A stretch of DNA of 64,000 bases, taken from the NCBI RefSeq assembly GCF_014202075.1, contig NZ_JACHFZ010000001.1, positions 558,001-622,000 of the forward strand, in the 5' to 3' direction. Numbering within the stretch: the first letter of the stretch is position 1; each line of letters begins with the position of its first letter. Under the pieces are notes generated by a model. It saw nothing but the letters and a program-made list of their open reading frames with translations, was not told the origin of the DNA and did no database searches. This DNA is from Brevundimonas basaltis (lineage in GTDB: Bacteria > Pseudomonadota > Alphaproteobacteria > Caulobacterales > Caulobacteraceae). This document shows positions 1 through 8,687 of this stretch, piece by piece. A program made the position numbers and the translations under genes.

Positions 1-470
1 GGCTGTTCACCATCGCCGAGGAGGTCGGCCACGGCGCCTCGTCCGTGCTGGTCCCCGACGTGGCCTCCATGGTCACCGTCGACAATGGCACTACCGCGCC
101 GGGGCAGAATTCGTCGGAGTTCGGCGTCACCATCGCCATGGCCGACCAGACCGGCCCGTTCGACTGGCACCTGTCGCGCAAGCTGGCGCAGCTGGCCGTC
201 GACCACGGCATTCCGCACCAGAAGGACGTGTTCCGCTACTACCGGTCGGACTCCGCCTCGGCGCTGGAGGCCGGCGCAGACATCCGCACGGCCCTGCTGA
301 CCTTCGGCATCGACGCCAGCCACGGCTACGAGCGCATACACGCCAGCGCCCTGGTCGACCTGGCCCGGCTGCTGATCGCCTATGCCGAGAGCGAGGTGGA
401 GATCGAACGCGACCTGCGGCCCCTGAGCGGCATCAAGGGCTTCACCCACCAGCCGGTGGATGAGGGGTGA
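1..470 (+). CDS. M42-family metallopeptidase, C-terminal part (cut by window edge)
   Basis: The reading frame is open from the window edge (codons from base 3) to TGA at 468-470, giving the last ~155 residues of a zinc aminopeptidase-like protein. The fragment opens with FTIAEEVGHGAS, which fits the M42 region holding the catalytic Glu pair, and ends with a segment containing DASHGYERIH, where family members place a zinc-binding His. The sequence most resembles the M42-type peptidase associated with the osmoprotectant N-acetylglutaminylglutamine amide (NAGGN) locus. That sub-assignment is inferred from resemblance, since the partner genes lie outside the window. It converges with the lysE-like gene 3 bases away. 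Confidence 0.8.
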   Translation, partial: LFTIAEEVGHGASSVLVPDVASMVTVDNGTTAPGQNSSEFGVTIAMADQTGPFDWHLSRKLAQLAVDHGIPHQKDVFRYYRSDSASALEAGADIRTALLTFGIDASHGYERIHASALVDLARLLIAYAESEVEIERDLRPLSGIKGFTHQPVDEG

Positions 471-473
471 TCT

Positions 474-1106
474 TCATCCCGGAGCCAAGGGGATAACGAC
501 CATCAGGAATGCCGCCGCGACCAAGCTGATCGCCAGGAAGACCCGAAGACCGTATGCCCAGCGTGGCGGCAGACTGGAAGCCGCTCCCGCGGCACCGAAT
601 ACGGCCGCGCTGTGTATCACGATGCTGATGGCGATGTGGAGGCCGCCGAGGACAAGGATCTGGGTGACCAATGGTCCCGCCTCAGGTTCAATGAATCCCG
701 GCAGCAGAGCGAGGTAGAAGATCGCCGCCTTGGGATTGAGCATGTTGGCCGCGAGGCCGCGGACGAACGGGCCAGCGCGAGCGGGTTTCTCGTCTGCCGT
801 CGCGCCGGAGCCGGACCGCAGGGCTTCCCAGGCCAGCCAGAGAAGATAGGCGGCGCTGACCCAGCGCAGGACGTCCAGCGCCTCGGGCGAATGCAGCGGT
901 GTTCGGGTCAGACCGAACAAGGCGACGAACAGCCAGAACAGGAGCCCGACAGTGATTCCGGCGACGGCGAGCAGTCCCGCCCGGCGGCCGTTCGAGGCGC
1001 CCAGGAGCGCAAGATATGTCAGATTGGGCCCGGGCGTGAGCTCCACGAGGATCATCGCGAGGGCGAAGGCCGGCAAGACTCCCGGATCGACGCCGGTCCC
1101 ATTCAT
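474..1106 (-). CDS. LysE/RhtB-family amino-acid exporter
   Basis: A 210-residue inner-membrane protein of the usual family length, predicted to export amino acids or related metabolites. The N-terminal signature VELTPGPNLTYLALLGASNG contains the PGPN motif typical of LysE/RhtB translocators, followed by about five further hydrophobic segments. The substrate cannot be read from sequence. It converges on the M42 peptidase gene and is transcribed in the same direction as the universal stress protein gene upstream, with about 50 bases between them. Confidence 0.88.
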   Translation of the reverse strand: MNGTGVDPGVLPAFALAMILVELTPGPNLTYLALLGASNGRRAGLLAVAGITVGLLFWLFVALFGLTRTPLHSPEALDVLRWVSAAYLLWLAWEALRSGSGATADEKPARAGPFVRGLAANMLNPKAAIFYLALLPGFIEPEAGPLVTQILVLGGLHIAISIVIHSAAVFGAAGAASSLPPRWAYGLRVFLAISLVAAAFLMVVIPLAPG

Positions 1107-1158
1107 CCGTACAATCCCGCGTTGCCGGGACGGGACAGGTGGTCGCGAGCCCCCATAT

Positions 1159-2019
1159 TCAGTGGGCCAACAGAAGATTGGGGCCGTCTTCCTGGCCCAA
1201 AAAAGTCCGGGTGGCCCCGCCGAAAATCGCTTCTCGCAGCCGAGAATGACCCCAGGCGCCGGCGACGAACAGACCAGCCTGCTTGCCCTCCGCCGCGGCG
1301 ATTAGGGTCGCCCCCTCCTCCGCGCCCTCGAGCAGGGTCGCAATCCCGGTCCCGACACCGTGGAGCTTCAGATAGGCATTGAGCAGATCAATGTCAGGCT
1401 CAGTTGTGTGGCGGTCGAGGCTATCAACGCATTGGAGGACGTGGATTGCGCTAGCCATAGCCAACAGCGGCAGGGCGGCGCGGACCGCGCGACCAGCTTG
1501 AGGGCTTCCGTCCCAGGCGATCGCGGCCGGCCCGGACAGACGGTCCGGGTCGCCCCCGGCTATCAGCACGGGCGCACGATCGGCCAGCAGAACCTGGCTC
1601 AGAATGTCCTTCACGGGCGCCTCACCGAGCGCGTCGCGAGCGATGACCAAGAGATCGGCCAGCGCCGCATTGCGCGAGACGGCGAGCGCCGGACGCAGGC
1701 CGCGTGTGAGCACGGACATCCGGGGTCCGCCCTGCCCCGCGCCGTAAGCGACCCTCGCTCCGTCCGCCGCCTCCCGCGCCACCCTTTCGATCCGCTCCTG
1801 CATGGTCCGCTCCGCAGCCGCCAGTTCGTCGATGGCCTCGCGGGACAAGGTCGCGCCGAGCGTCATGCCGAGGGTGATCATGTCCATGGCGGAGTCAGGA
1901 TAGACCGGGATGACTTCGACCACGGCGTCATGCTGGGCCGCCAGCCAGGCGGCGAAGACCAGGGCGGATGGATCGCCGGAGCGGCCGTCGGCGAGGGCGA
2001 GGACACGTTTCAGGCTCAT
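1159..2019 (-). CDS. Universal stress protein with two UspA-like domains
   Basis: A cytoplasmic protein of about 286 residues. The N-terminal half begins MSLKRVLALADG and the second half contains AIAWDGSPQAGRAVRAA and GAWGHSRLREAIFGGATR, which matches the UspA nucleotide-binding C-terminal motif in slightly altered form. The open frame runs 201 bases further upstream, but that extension is Arg-rich and not protein-like. The ATG at 2017-2019 has a good ribosome site (AAAGGAG) in front, so it was chosen. The role is presumed to be stress survival; the ligand is unknown. Confidence 0.85.
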   Translation of the reverse strand: MSLKRVLALADGRSGDPSALVFAAWLAAQHDAVVEVIPVYPDSAMDMITLGMTLGATLSREAIDELAAAERTMQERIERVAREAADGARVAYGAGQGGPRMSVLTRGLRPALAVSRNAALADLLVIARDALGEAPVKDILSQVLLADRAPVLIAGGDPDRLSGPAAIAWDGSPQAGRAVRAALPLLAMASAIHVLQCVDSLDRHTTEPDIDLLNAYLKLHGVGTGIATLLEGAEEGATLIAAAEGKQAGLFVAGAWGHSRLREAIFGGATRTFLGQEDGPNLLLAH

Positions 2020-2078
2020 GGGCGGTCTCCTTTCGAATGCCAGTGGAACTATCGCCGGGCAGCGCCCGGATCGGCGAC

Positions 2079-2585
2079 TCAGAACAGGTCCGAAACGCTC
2101 GGCGGCTCCTGCTCGCCAACTGTGAAGGTCTGGGGATCGCTGCGGCCGCCCGCCACGCCGACGGGGGAAATGACTGTCGGTCGAAACCGCATCACCGCGA
2201 CCGCGTCCGCGGATGGGCAATAGACGTGCACCTCCGGGAACCGTTCGGCCACAAGGCGATTCAGCCGCTCGACAGCGGCGGGGTCATCGACCTCGACGGC
2301 CCGTCCGGCCATGGAGACCCCGACACCGCCTCCGCCACTGCTGCCGCTCTTGAACCGGATCGCGACGGAGGCGCGCGGGTCGGTTTGCAGGTTTGCGAAT
2401 TTCTGGCTCGTTCGGGCGATGATGAAATAGAGATTCAAGCCCTCGTTCAGGTAGCCGACGGTTGTCGCCTGCGGCCAGCCGTCGGGCCGATTGCACGCAA
2501 GCGTCATCAGCCTTTCGCGATCAAGCAGTTCGACGATGGCGGCGACGGCGCGGCTGTGGATCGGTGGCGGGGTCTCGGCGCTCAT
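2079..2585 (-). CDS. Pyridoxamine 5'-phosphate oxidase-like flavoprotein
   Basis: A 168-residue protein with the split-barrel flavin-binding fold expected of the general-stress/PNPOx-like group. After a helical start it shows LMTLACNRPDGWPQATTVGY and then LYFIIARTSQKFANL, the usual first strands and FMN-contact region. It is too short and divergent to be called PdxH, so the reaction (FMN- or F420-like reductase, or a stress protein) is open. It lies 60 bases upstream of the universal stress protein gene on the same strand, so the two may be co-transcribed. It is the last chromosomal gene before the integrated element. Confidence 0.82.
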   Translation of the reverse strand: MSAETPPPIHSRAVAAIVELLDRERLMTLACNRPDGWPQATTVGYLNEGLNLYFIIARTSQKFANLQTDPRASVAIRFKSGSSGGGGVGVSMAGRAVEVDDPAAVERLNRLVAERFPEVHVYCPSADAVAVMRFRPTVISPVGVAGGRSDPQTFTVGEQEPPSVSDLF

Positions 2586-2754
2586 GGCAGACTCCTGACG
2601 GGCCGGGTCGGGAGCCCGATCCTACCACACCGCGGATTGTCCTGCGTTGATGCCGATCGGGTCGACGCGGCATGGCCTGCGTAATTGTCGCGACAGGCCC
2701 ATCTGGCTCGCCCGCAGGTGTGGGCGGCGGAGGTTCAGGACTACCATGCAAGGT

Positions 2755-2772
2755 CTGGCGGAGACGGAGGGA
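2755..2772 (+). repeat. Left attachment site (attL), 18-bp core
   Basis: Exact copy of the 18 bases at 20844-20861, which include the CCA end, acceptor stem and part of the T-arm of tRNA-Ser. Here it is isolated and followed by unrelated sequence, as expected for the displaced end of the target tRNA gene after integration. Confidence 0.88.
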
Positions 2773-2778
2773 AGTGAC

Positions 2779-2869
2779 GTGTACCAAACCAAACACCTCC
2801 AACTCATTGATTTATGTTATACCCAACCGACTTTGTGTACCAAGCCTGTGTACCAAGCCGGTGTACCAA
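2779..2869 (+). promoter_or_regulatory. Four GTGTACCAA direct repeats: likely integrase arm-type sites (left end)
   Basis: The 9-mer GTGTACCAA occurs at 2779-2787, 2835-2843, 2848-2856 and 2861-2869, all in the same orientation and within 100 bases of the left att core. The last three are spaced 13 bases apart. Two further copies lie at the other end of the element. This layout matches the arm-site arrays bound by the N-terminal domain of tyrosine integrases. The assignment is inferred from position and repetition. Confidence 0.65.
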
Positions 2870-3361
2870 ACTTCGCGATCATCATTGCGTCAGCCAAGAC
2901 GCGCAGCGCGTCCCATGGCATCAGGCAAACCCCACTACGGGACAGAAACTGTCCGGACCGAGGAAAGCAAGCCGCCCCAAACGTTGGAAGGCGATCCTGC
3001 TGAACTGTTCACCCCGGGCGCTGACAAATACCGTCGCCCGGTTGTCGGCACTGCCGGATCGCGATCTCGAATGGATCAGCAGACTGATCGACGCGGCCCT
3101 AAAGCCAAGGACTTAGCCCCCCTGAGGCCGTCTAGGGCGGCCGTGGGCGGGCAAGACGACTTCTTTGGGGGGAGTTTGTGAGCCCCAATCGGAAATACGT
3201 CTCCGCCGCCTCCTGACGGAGTTGCGACCGCCCGCTACCCCCCCTAGGCGACGGGCAGCTTTCGATCCATTGCGAAACTTCGCAGCTGGGCATCACTAGA
3301 GCAGGGCGCAGGTGTTTGGAGGATCCGCTCTTCGGTTTGCCGCTCCACGCGCCCTCTTGGC

Positions 3362-4357
3362 CTAGCTCAGGTCATCAGGCGAGGGGAGAAGCAGGCGTTG
3401 CCGCAGCTCAGCAGGCACTGCCCCAGCCCGGTGCCATTCAATCCGAGCGTCGACTTCAAGTGCGAGCTCTCGCGTCTGCGGTGGAGCCAAGAGATCGACG
3501 GTGTATTGAAGACCCGCAGGGTCAATGGGTCCGACGCCGGCGATCACTCGCCAGACCGCCCGATTTGCTGCCATTCGAGCTATTAGGTACTGCTCGACGG
3601 TCGAGCTCGTTTGCTCGGCTCCGCTGCTCACGGATATTGCCACTTCGTCATTGCCCGTCACCTCGCGACTGGAGGAAAACCCTCCCTTCGCTCCCCCTAT
3701 GTTGACGCTCGTGGAGTTTTTCTGCGTCGCCGTGCGTTTCAGACCAGTTTGCGCGCCGGTGCTGTTCTTCCTAGTGACGGACGAGAAGGCTGCGGTTGGT
3801 GAGATTTCCTCGAAGACGATGCCTTCTTGTGAAAGGGCACGGACCTCAAGACTGACCGCCTCCAGGTGGTCACCCTCCGGCACGTCGATAAGCGTCTGCA
3901 CCTGGAGGCGGTAGCGAAGCTGCGGGGTTTGTCCGAAGCCGCTTGGCTTCTCAAGGAAGCGCGCTGGCATGACGTGAATGGTTACGCTGCCGGGTATGAG
4001 ACGGTTCTTCAGAATGGCCTCAAGCTCGGTGAGGCGAGCCACGTACTGAGGTGCCCATTTTTCCATCGGCCCGAACATGCGCGGGAACAGCCAGTTGAAC
4101 CCCGGAAAGCTCCTGATCAACGAGCTGAAGGTGGTGACCCCAATAGCGCTTACGATCTCGCGAACTGGCGCGTCGTCACGATGAGGGTTGGCGAGAAACG
4201 GGCGCAACAGCGGTCGTATCGCGTCTGGATCAACATCGCTTAGGCCGCGAGACCCGCGTACGATGTCCACGAACTGCTCGAATGCGGCGACTGGGCTTTG
4301 GACGGCCTCTGGAGTGGTCGCGGGTATCGAGGGCGTCAAAGTGCGCTCTACCGTCAA
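3362..4357 (-). CDS. Uncharacterised protein of the element
   Basis: About 331 residues from a probable TTG start at 4355-4357, which has GGGGAA seven bases upstream. No ATG is available in the N-terminal half. The longer open frame running up to 4852 was not used because its extra part translates a common intergenic repeat (..NVRFGSKA..). The protein shows a hydrophobic-aromatic stretch near residue 85, a predicted mixed alpha/beta middle with LRYRLQVQTLIDVPEGD, and a Ser/Thr/Asn-rich segment around residues 215-260. No known domain or catalytic motif was recognised. It diverges from the lipoprotein gene at 4595. The true start is uncertain. Confidence 0.55.
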   Translation of the reverse strand: MTVERTLTPSIPATTPEAVQSPVAAFEQFVDIVRGSRGLSDVDPDAIRPLLRPFLANPHRDDAPVREIVSAIGVTTFSSLIRSFPGFNWLFPRMFGPMEKWAPQYVARLTELEAILKNRLIPGSVTIHVMPARFLEKPSGFGQTPQLRYRLQVQTLIDVPEGDHLEAVSLEVRALSQEGIVFEEISPTAAFSSVTRKNSTGAQTGLKRTATQKNSTSVNIGGAKGGFSSSREVTGNDEVAISVSSGAEQTSSTVEQYLIARMAANRAVWRVIAGVGPIDPAGLQYTVDLLAPPQTRELALEVDARIEWHRAGAVPAELRQRLLLPSPDDLS

Positions 4358-4594
4358 TCTACAAGTTCCCCGTGCGGTCAGCTTGATCGTGGCCCAGTAG
4401 CGTCGCAGTTTGTCGCCGCCGTCAATCAGGCCGGAACGATTGTCCTCTTCAGTATCCGCAACCGCCGCGAGATGACCGCTCGTGTGCGCGGATCTAAGGG
4501 GAGCCGAGTGTCCGCTTCCCACCCTTAGACGACCGACCGCTTTCGACCCGAAGCGGACGTTCGGCAAAATACGCATCGTGCGAAGGGGGTGACG

Positions 4595-5011
4595 ATGAAA
4601 ACGATATTTGCAGCCGCCGCTGGCGTCGCCTTGCTGACTGCCACCGGTTGTTCTCAGACCGAAACTGCTCCCTCGGAGGCAGTGATGGTCCAACAGTGGG
4701 CGTCCCATAGAAGCGACTTCGAAACCATTCGCCAAGCCGTCACGATGCCTCCACGCATCCTTTGGGTCGAGCGGGACGAGGATGATGGTCTGTCCGTCCT
4801 CCCAGTAGACGCAAGCCGAGAGAGGGTCGCGACCATTGGCTCGCTGATGCAACGCCTTGGCGTCGAGTCAGTATCCTCGGACCACAGCTCGCAGCCGAGT
4901 GTGGACATCCTCGTGTTCGAACAAGCGGGACGCGACCGCTATGAGTCACGGATGTTCACGCACAGACCGATTGACCCCCCACTGAGCCGGTGGCGAGCAT
5001 CGACAGCGTGA
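4595..5011 (+). CDS. Small lipoprotein, probably frameshifted at its C-terminus
   Basis: ATG at 4595 with GAAGGGGG five bases upstream. The protein begins with a lysine-hydrophobic signal and the lipobox LLTATGC, so it should be lipid-anchored in the cell envelope. It runs 138 residues to TGA at 5009-5011. A run of six C (4975-4980) sits just before the end. With one more C the frame would continue as ..PTEPVASIDSVIRSDP.. to TAA at 5107-5109, adding about 33 protein-like residues ending in FMSLGESWYIRASS. The visible end is therefore probably the result of a one-base loss, or a sequencing error. Function unknown. Confidence 0.6.
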   Translation: MKTIFAAAAGVALLTATGCSQTETAPSEAVMVQQWASHRSDFETIRQAVTMPPRILWVERDEDDGLSVLPVDASRERVATIGSLMQRLGVESVSSDHSSQPSVDILVFEQAGRDRYESRMFTHRPIDPPLSRWRASTA

Positions 5012-5132
5012 TCCGAAGCGATCCGGACGCAGACCACACGGTCTTCATGTCGCTGGGCGAGAGTTGGTATATCCGAGCATCTTCGATCCCAGCCGCATCG
5101 CGACAATAACTGCGGCGGACAGGCGTAGGCGG

Positions 5133-5162
5133 AACGTCCGCTTTCCCCCCATAGCGGACGTT
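5133..5162. repeat. Inverted repeat AACGTCCGCT/AGCGGACGTT
   Basis: A perfect 10-bp inverted repeat (5133-5142 and 5153-5162) separated by a pyrimidine-rich loop, between a plus-strand and a minus-strand gene end, so it could also act as a terminator. Single copies of the same decamer lie at 4552-4561, 7779-7788 and, inverted, at 16221-16230, all in noncoding parts of the element. Confidence 0.6.
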
Positions 5163-5209
5163 TGAAGTGTCTGCTTTTCGACTAGGATGTGCATAAGGCG
5201 ATCAGGCGA

Positions 5210-6307
5210 TCAGGCTGACGAGGGGTTGGTGACCCCCTCAACCATTGCACTACGGATTTCGTGCAGACAGGTCAGAGAGTTGGAAACAAGCTGCCGGACC
5301 CCCATCCCCGCCTCTGCTGACAGACCATGACGGGTCAGGCTATGGCCGTCCGCCTCGCCCCGGAGCCGGTCGAGGTCTGGGCCTCCCACCCAGCGGTCCA
5401 GACACTGACCTTCGACCACGAACACTGCGTCAGCGACGGCAGCGTGAGCCTTGCCGGGGGAGAGCTGGGCCAAGGCCGGCGAGACCCGAGATAGCGATCT
5501 GGTGAACCGACCGATGGCCTGACGTCCCAGCCGTTCATGCTGATCGAATGCCTCAGCAGGATAGCCGTCGATCATCATGGTTTCAGGCATTGCGTCGTAC
5601 CGTTCAACATCGTCCCGATGCAGGCGGGTGGCCACGACGAAGCCGAGGCTCATGTTGTCGAGGGGGCGAAGCAGAGACGCCTGAGCAGCCCGAGCAGACG
5701 CCGGGTCCATCTGATTAGGTAACATCTCGCCAGCGGCCGTGATGCCACGCTGATCGGGCGGGCACAGACTAAGGCCCTTCGGTACGATCCCGCGCAGGAT
5801 CGACAAGGCGACATAGGCTTCATATGGGTCAGCCCCGCCGAACCGATCAAGAAGTTGGTCAGTGGTCATGCCACCGAACGGTCGGAACATCTCTGGCTCT
5901 CCCGTCTCAACCACAAAGGCCAGTTCGATGGCCGAACGGGACTTGAGGGCGGCTGCCATGCGCCGTGTCAGGGCGATCAACAGGGGCAGCTCTCCCACGG
6001 CCTTGCGAAAGGCCGCCCCCTGAGCGGCCGTGGCCCAGAAGACGGCTTCAGGAGCGCCGATACCGACATCCTCGACGGCGATGGTCGAGATAGCCCGCCA
6101 GACGTACCGAGGATCGAGCCTATGGAGGGCTAGGGCCATCCTGACCGCTCTGTCGGCCTGACCCCTCCGCACGGCCTTCTGGAGGCTGCTCCTGATCCGC
6201 CAACGATGTTCAGGGTCAACGTGGGCTGGTTGCGGCTCCAGCGTCGCCCAACGGGCAACCCAGGCGAAGGCCTCCTCTACGAGGAGTTCGGATGAGGGAG
6301 TGAACAC
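5210..6307 (-). CDS. Uncharacterised protein with a RarA/MgsA-like helical segment, no ATPase domain
   Basis: A 365-residue protein. Residues ~35-105 contain a run ending in RYVWRAISTIAVEDVGIGAP. This resembles the helical region behind the AAA+ core of RarA/MgsA clamp-loader-like proteins (typically ..YIARRL..ASEDVGLADP..), followed by a similar PLLIALTRRMAAALKS helix. The Walker A and B motifs of RarA are absent, so if the resemblance is real this is a stand-alone helical domain with a unique C-terminal half. It lies 42 bases downstream of the serine recombinase on the same strand, so they may share a transcript. A role in replication-fork or recombination processing is speculative. Confidence 0.65.
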   Translation of the reverse strand: MFTPSSELLVEEAFAWVARWATLEPQPAHVDPEHRWRIRSSLQKAVRRGQADRAVRMALALHRLDPRYVWRAISTIAVEDVGIGAPEAVFWATAAQGAAFRKAVGELPLLIALTRRMAAALKSRSAIELAFVVETGEPEMFRPFGGMTTDQLLDRFGGADPYEAYVALSILRGIVPKGLSLCPPDQRGITAAGEMLPNQMDPASARAAQASLLRPLDNMSLGFVVATRLHRDDVERYDAMPETMMIDGYPAEAFDQHERLGRQAIGRFTRSLSRVSPALAQLSPGKAHAAVADAVFVVEGQCLDRWVGGPDLDRLRGEADGHSLTRHGLSAEAGMGVRQLVSNSLTCLHEIRSAMVEGVTNPSSA

Positions 6308-6349
6308 GGAGGCTCCAAAGGCTGTGGGATCGGCCCTTGAGCGTGGAAG

Positions 6350-7009
6350 TCATGGCTTGGCAGGGAAGGTGATGATGTCGAGCCGGCGAAGAAGTTTCGA
6401 AACCCCGGAGTGGTGCCACCGCCCGGCCTCTCGGGTTGCTATTTCCATGGCGTTGAGACCGTCTGCGATCTGTCTGGTCGTGGTCGCGCCTGTGGCAAGG
6501 ACTGCCTCGACCTGTGGGCGCACGGTCTCTGCAAAGAGAGCGGCGAGCCGCTTGTGCTCGGCGGCCAACACCGCGCCGTTCTTACCGAGGATCGTTCCCC
6601 GAGCTTTGGCCGCTGCCATAGCCGCCCGCGTCCGCTCCCGAATGATGGTTCTTTCGTGTTCGGCGAAAACGGCCAGTAGCTGAAGCGTCAGCCGGTTCGC
6701 CTCCGGCACGTCCGCAGCCCGAACATCTACCCCGGCCTCCAGCAGTTGGGCGATGAAGGCCAGCGACCGGGAAAGACGATCTAGCCTCGCAATGAGGAGG
6801 ACCGACTTCTTGCGGCGGCAAAGATCCAGAGCCGCCGCAAGTTGCGGCCGATCCCGGACCGCGCCGCTCTCGACCTCGGTGAAGGTGGCGATGATCGGCT
6901 GGCCCGTTCGGGCTGCGTACCTCTCGATGGCGTCTTGTTGTGCTTCAAGGCCGAGGCCGGAAGCCTGCTGTTTGCCGGTCGAGACGCGGGTGTATGCGAC
7001 GAGAGCCAT
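6350..7009 (-). CDS. Serine recombinase (resolvase/invertase family)
   Basis: A 219-residue small serine recombinase. The N-terminus AYTRVSTGKQQASGLGLEAQ holds the catalytic Ser in the R-V-S motif, LLIARLDRLSRSL is the second conserved active-site block, and FAEHERTIIRERTRAAMAAA is the long E helix. The last ~45 residues (TTRQIADGLNAMEIATREAG..) form the DNA-binding helix-turn-helix. Length and domain order are those of resolvases and invertases, not large serine integrases. No invertible segment or res site was identified nearby. It may belong to the island's own dynamics or be cargo from an older insertion. Confidence 0.92.
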   Translation of the reverse strand: MALVAYTRVSTGKQQASGLGLEAQQDAIERYAARTGQPIIATFTEVESGAVRDRPQLAAALDLCRRKKSVLLIARLDRLSRSLAFIAQLLEAGVDVRAADVPEANRLTLQLLAVFAEHERTIIRERTRAAMAAAKARGTILGKNGAVLAAEHKRLAALFAETVRPQVEAVLATGATTTRQIADGLNAMEIATREAGRWHHSGVSKLLRRLDIITFPAKP

Positions 7010-7246
7010 GTTGGGTCTGGATCGGGTTATGGTTGGATAAGGCGATCCAGCCTATTCAGGTTTGACCGTCACGGAAGAAATGAAGTTTCACTTCAGGAGC
7101 GGGCCTTTCGCTGAAAAGCAGACCTTCCGAGCGTCCGCTATGGGGGGAGAACGGACCTTGCCAACTCGGCTATTGAAAGGCCTTGTGAGGATGTAGCCCC
7201 CAGCCCCCGTGCGGTATTTTGGCTACTTGAAACGAGGAAGAGCTAG

Positions 7247-7735
7247 ATGAAAACCTCGCCGATACGGCTGTCGTTCGCCGCCTGTTCCTGCTTTCTGGCG
7301 GTATCCTGTGCAAGCCTCCCAACCAACTCGGCAAATGAGGAACTGCGGCTGATGGAAACTAGTCGCGAGTGGTCGCAGGCGGCCGCGAGCGGGGATGTTG
7401 ATGCGATCATCCGATATTGGGCGGATGATGCCGTGGTGCTGATGTCTGGTCTGCCGACCTTCAGAGGAAAGGAAGCCATCCGTACTTACGTGACAGAGAG
7501 CATGAAACTACCCGGCTTCAGGATCAGCTGGGAGCCGGTCGAAGCGCATGTGTCGGCGTCCGGAGACATGGGGTACCTTCTGGAGCGAACCCAGGTGACA
7601 GTTCCCGGCCCGTCTGGAGGGTTGGAGACGCAGCAGTTCAGGACGGTGACTATCTGGCGCAAGCAGGGGGACGGCAGCTGGCGCAATGTCGTCGACATCG
7701 CGACCCCCGGAGCGGGAGCGACGCAGGCTCACTGA
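7247..7735 (+). CDS. SnoaL/DUF4440-like lipoprotein
   Basis: ATG at 7247 with GAGGAAG seven bases upstream. A 162-residue protein with a signal peptide and lipobox FLAVSC, then a nuclear-transport-factor-2-like fold: a helix with REWSQAAASGDVDAIIRYWADDAVV, the segment FRGKEAIRTYV, and closing strands TVTIWRKQGDGSWRNVVDIATP. Such domains serve as small enzymes or ligand-binding proteins; the ligand here is unknown. The gene stands alone on the plus strand within the element. Confidence 0.8.
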   Translation: MKTSPIRLSFAACSCFLAVSCASLPTNSANEELRLMETSREWSQAAASGDVDAIIRYWADDAVVLMSGLPTFRGKEAIRTYVTESMKLPGFRISWEPVEAHVSASGDMGYLLERTQVTVPGPSGGLETQQFRTVTIWRKQGDGSWRNVVDIATPGAGATQAH

Positions 7736-7912
7736 CGACCGCTACGGGTCGGGAGCGGCCAAAGGCATCGGACCGACAAGCGGACGTTCCCAGGCTCAGA
7801 CGGCATGGCTGAATGTCGTGTTTCCGGCGCTTAGAGAGTGACCGGTTCTGGCGCATTCGCGACCCACAAGGCGTAACGTGGAGATCGGGGGCCTCCGCAC
7901 TGGGAGGCGGCC

Positions 7913-8537
7913 ATGGGCCAGCCCGATCTTTTTCGCATGCTTCGAAAACCCTGGAACGCTGGACGCATGACTGGGGCGAAAGCTCCTCTCAAGCCGAAGC
8001 ATATTTGGGCAATCCGCCAGCACCTGAAGTCACTTGGATCGGTCCGGGATCTGGCGATGTTCAACACCGCGCTGGACGCAAAACTCAGGGGCTGCGACCT
8101 CGTCAGGCTGCGGCTTGCCGATGTCGCCCATGGAGGCGTCATTCGACAGCGGTCTACCATCGTCCAACAGAAGACCGGGCGACCCGTACCGTTCGAGATC
8201 ACAGAGCCGGCGAGAGAAGCGCTGACGCAATGACTGGAGCTCCGAGGTCGGCGGCTGGATGACTGGCTGTTCCCGCGCCGAAGCAATGCCGGAAGGCATA
8301 TCGGGACTGGGCAGTACGCACGCCTCGTCGACGGCTGGGTTCGTATGATCGATCTCAACCCGAGTGGGTACGGCGCACACATTCTGCGACGGACCAAAGT
8401 GGCTGATCTACAAGAAGACCGGAAACCTGCGCGCCTGCCAGCTGCTCCTGGGACACGGCAAGCTGGAGAGCACCGTCAGATATCTTGGAATCAAGGTTGA
8501 TGACGCTCTGGAGATCTCCGAGCAGATCGATCTTTAG
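7913..8537 (+). pseudogene. Tyrosine recombinase/integrase, disrupted by a stop and a frameshift
   Basis: The intact family protein is about 195 residues. Here the first part (..PLKPKHIWAIRQHLKS.., FEITEPAREALTQ) ends at an in-frame TGA at 8231-8233. The same frame then continues with protein-like sequence (DDWLFPRRSNAGRHI, GAHILRRTK). At about 8400-8403 two bases are missing, or one is added, and the rest is read in another frame (IYKKTGNLRACQLLLGH, ESTVRYLGI, ISEQIDL) to TAG at 8535-8537. The catalytic HxLRR and GH boxes are therefore split. The gene is very unlikely to be functional and marks an older mobile element inside the island. Confidence 0.85.
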
Positions 8538-8687
8538 GCTGCGGTGGGTCCGTCGGCAAGCGGATCCACCAAAGGTCTGTTTCGGGGGGAAGGCAGACAT
8601 ATACGTCGGCCTGAACGGGACACCCCACGCCCCTGAATTGTCAGCCTGACTATAGCCAGACCGTCACCACGGCGTGCGGGAGGAAGT

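Larger units (their letters stand above)
2586..3361. other. Element left end: no convincing gene
   Basis: The stretch holds the att core and the arm-site repeats. From about 2880 to 3116 one plus-strand frame ends in a protein-like tail (LPDRDLEWISRLIDAALKPR), but the frame has no credible start or ribosome site, and its only ATG (2814) lies among the repeats. It may be the remnant of a small regulator. Nothing is recognisable from 3117 to 3361. Confidence 0.5.

Noticed and set aside
4358..4852. N-terminal extension of the unknown island protein
   Set aside because: Translates the common intergenic repeat (..NVRFGSKA..) and overlaps the divergent lipoprotein gene.
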